NCBI RefSeq assembly: GCF_019047785.1
Contig: NZ_CP077290.1
Span: forward strand, 2,170,001-2,234,000
Direction: 5' to 3'
Source: Enterobacter cancerogenus
GTDB lineage: Bacteria; Pseudomonadota; Gammaproteobacteria; Enterobacterales; Enterobacteriaceae
Length of the DNA stretch: 64,000 bases
This document shows, one piece after another, positions 62,771 through 64,000 of this stretch. Under the pieces are notes generated by a model. It saw only the letters and a list, made by a program, of their open reading frames with translations, was not told the origin of the DNA and searched no databases. Made by a program: the position numbers and the translations under genes. The stretch's first letter is position 1; every line of letters starts with the position of its first letter.

Positions 62771-64000
62771 TTTCTACGTCAATCACATCCGGGTTAACTA
62801 CACGCCGCAGCGTGCAAAAAAGATCGGTGGCCAGCATACCGCGCGTGCCGTAACGCGCTGCCAGCCTGTCGGCTGCCGCCCCGTGGGCTACGCAGCCCAC
62901 GCAGGCTGCATCATATAGGGGAAGTTTCTGTCCGAGCAATGCGCCAATGATGCCGGAAAGCACATCGCCCATGCCGCCGCTGGCCATTCCCGCGTTGCCG
63001 GCATCAATGATGCCCTGCAAAACGTCACTGGCAACGACGGTCCCTGCCCCTTTGAGGACAACAACACCTCCGTAACGTTTTACCAGACGCTGGGCAGAAA
63101 GTAAGCGATCGCTTTCAATTTCTGCCACGCTGCAGTTAAGCAACCGCGCGGCTTCGCCGGGGTGCGGCGTCAGAATGCGATTGTGACGCGTATCCGGGTT
63201 GATTGCCAGAAGGTTCAGCGCGTCGGCATCCCAGAGCATCGGTTTACGGAAATTCTCCACCTTTTGCAGGGCTTGTTTGCCCCAGGCTTCTTGTCCCAGC
63301 CCCGGACCAATCACCACCACATCCGCCCACTCGAGACTCTCCTCAAGCGATTTTGGGGTCAATTCATGCACCATCAGTTCCGGGCGGGCGGTGATAATCG
63401 GAACAATATTTTCGCTGCGCGTCAGCACCCGCACCAGCCCTGCTCCGCAGCGTAGCGCCGCTTCGCCGGTCATGCGGATCGCGCCTGCGGTACCGGTATC
63501 GCCTCCGATAATCACCAGCCGCCCCTGGTCGCCCTTATGGGACGTTGGACGGCGCGGCGGCAACCAGTGGGCAAGCTGCGAGGCATCAAAACGTGAAAGA
63601 TTTGTCTCCTGTCCGGCCAGCCAGCCGTCCAGCCCCAGCGTACTGTGGTGCAGCAGGCCGACCACATCCCGCGCTTTACCGGTGAGCAGGCCAGGTTTGA
63701 GGGCGATAAAGGTCACGGTGTGAGCGGCGTTAATCACCGCACCCGGCGTGGCTCCGGTCTGCGCGATCAATCCGGAAGGGATATCCAGCGCCACCACCGG
63801 TGCAGCATGCGCGTTGGCGCGTTCAATCAGCGCCGCAACGCTGTCGCGCGGCGCGCTGTGCAGCCCAGTCCCCAGCAGCCCATCAACGATCAGCGCGACA
63901 TCATCCGGCCAGAGAATGTCCGGCGCGTGGATCATACCGCCCGCGTTAAGCCAGGCATCCCGCGCGGCGCTGGCTTCTTCTGGCAGGGGCTTATCGCTCT
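62763..64000 (-). CDS. nnr: Nnr, bifunctional NAD(P)HX epimerase/dehydratase (5' end outside window)
   Basis: Nnr repairs hydrated NADH and NADPH. About 412 C-terminal codons are present; E. coli Nnr has 515, so roughly 100 N-terminal residues are beyond the right edge. The end of the YjeF_N epimerase domain ([18 protein letters not shown]) is seen. It is followed by the complete ribokinase-like YjeF_C dehydratase domain with [27 protein letters not shown] and [23 protein letters not shown]. The frame is open to the edge, starting about [16 protein letters not shown]. It overlaps tsaE. Confidence 0.95.
   Translation of the reverse strand, partial: SDKPLPEEASAARDAWLNAGGMIHAPDILWPDDVALIVDGLLGTGLHSAPRDSVAALIERANAHAAPVVALDIPSGLIAQTGATPGAVINAAHTVTFIALKPGLLTGKARDVVGLLHHSTLGLDGWLAGQETNLSRFDASQLAHWLPPRRPTSHKGDQGRLVIIGGDTGTAGAIRMTGEAALRCGAGLVRVLTRSENIVPIITARPELMVHELTPKSLEESLEWADVVVIGPGLGQEAWGKQALQKVENFRKPMLWDADALNLLAINPDTRHNRILTPHPGEAARLLNCSVAEIESDRLLSAQRLVKRYGGVVVLKGAGTVVASDVLQGIIDAGNAGMASGGMGDVLSGIIGALLGQKLPLYDAACVGCVAHGAAADRLAARYGTRGMLATDLFCTLRRVVNPDVIDVEND

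Overview
The window looks like the chromosome of a member of the Enterobacteriaceae, probably Enterobacter or a close relative. Nearly every backbone gene can be aligned from memory, residue by residue, with its E. coli K-12 counterpart. The backbone order is tamA-msrA-ytfL-ytfK-ytfJ-cysQ-cpdB-ytfH-qorB-ytfF-ytfE-cycA-fklB-ytfB-rplI/rpsR/priB/rpsF-yjfY-ula-yjfP-bsmA-yjfN-aidB-rlmB/rnr/nsrR-purA-yjeT-hflCKX-hfq-miaA-mutL-amiB-tsaE-nnr. This is the E. coli order around 94-95 min. I identified species and orthologues by eye, without any search.

Several accessory blocks interrupt this backbone. (1) At 2438-9765, between msrA and ytfL, lies a catabolic-looking island. It has a LacI-type repressor, four consecutive Gfo/Idh/MocA oxidoreductases and a GPH-type sugar:cation symporter, and no classical glycosidase or kinase. 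This is the best candidate for an undescribed pathway, probably oxidative processing of a glycoside or cyclitol. (2) An AraC-type regulator (16828) sits between qorB and ytfF. (3) A Tsr-like chemoreceptor (18769) sits between ytfF and ytfE, and a Cache-type chemoreceptor (36404) sits between yjfN and aidB. Each has a good flagellar sigma-28 promoter. (4) There is an EamA exporter (24659) and an MHS-type MFS transporter (40148). (5) A seven-gene chaperone-usher fimbrial operon (47556-53991), preceded by about 550 bp of AT-rich DNA, sits between yjeT and hflC.

Functional groups include: complete L-ascorbate utilisation (ulaABCDEF with divergent ulaG and ulaR); nitrosative-stress control (NsrR is encoded at 44786, and a perfect NsrR-type palindrome lies before ytfE at 20614); the amiB-mutL-miaA-hfq-hflX-hflK-hflC superoperon; the S6-PriB-S18-L9 ribosomal operon with its leader; and three small secreted DUF1471 proteins (YjfY, BsmA, YjfN). 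REP-type palindromes lie at five gene ends, three of them beside accessory genes. A possible 19-codon leader peptide lies immediately before ytfL.

Both window ends cut genes: tamA lacks its C-terminus at the left, and nnr lacks its N-terminus at the right. I saw no tRNA, rRNA, insertion sequence, prophage or CRISPR array.
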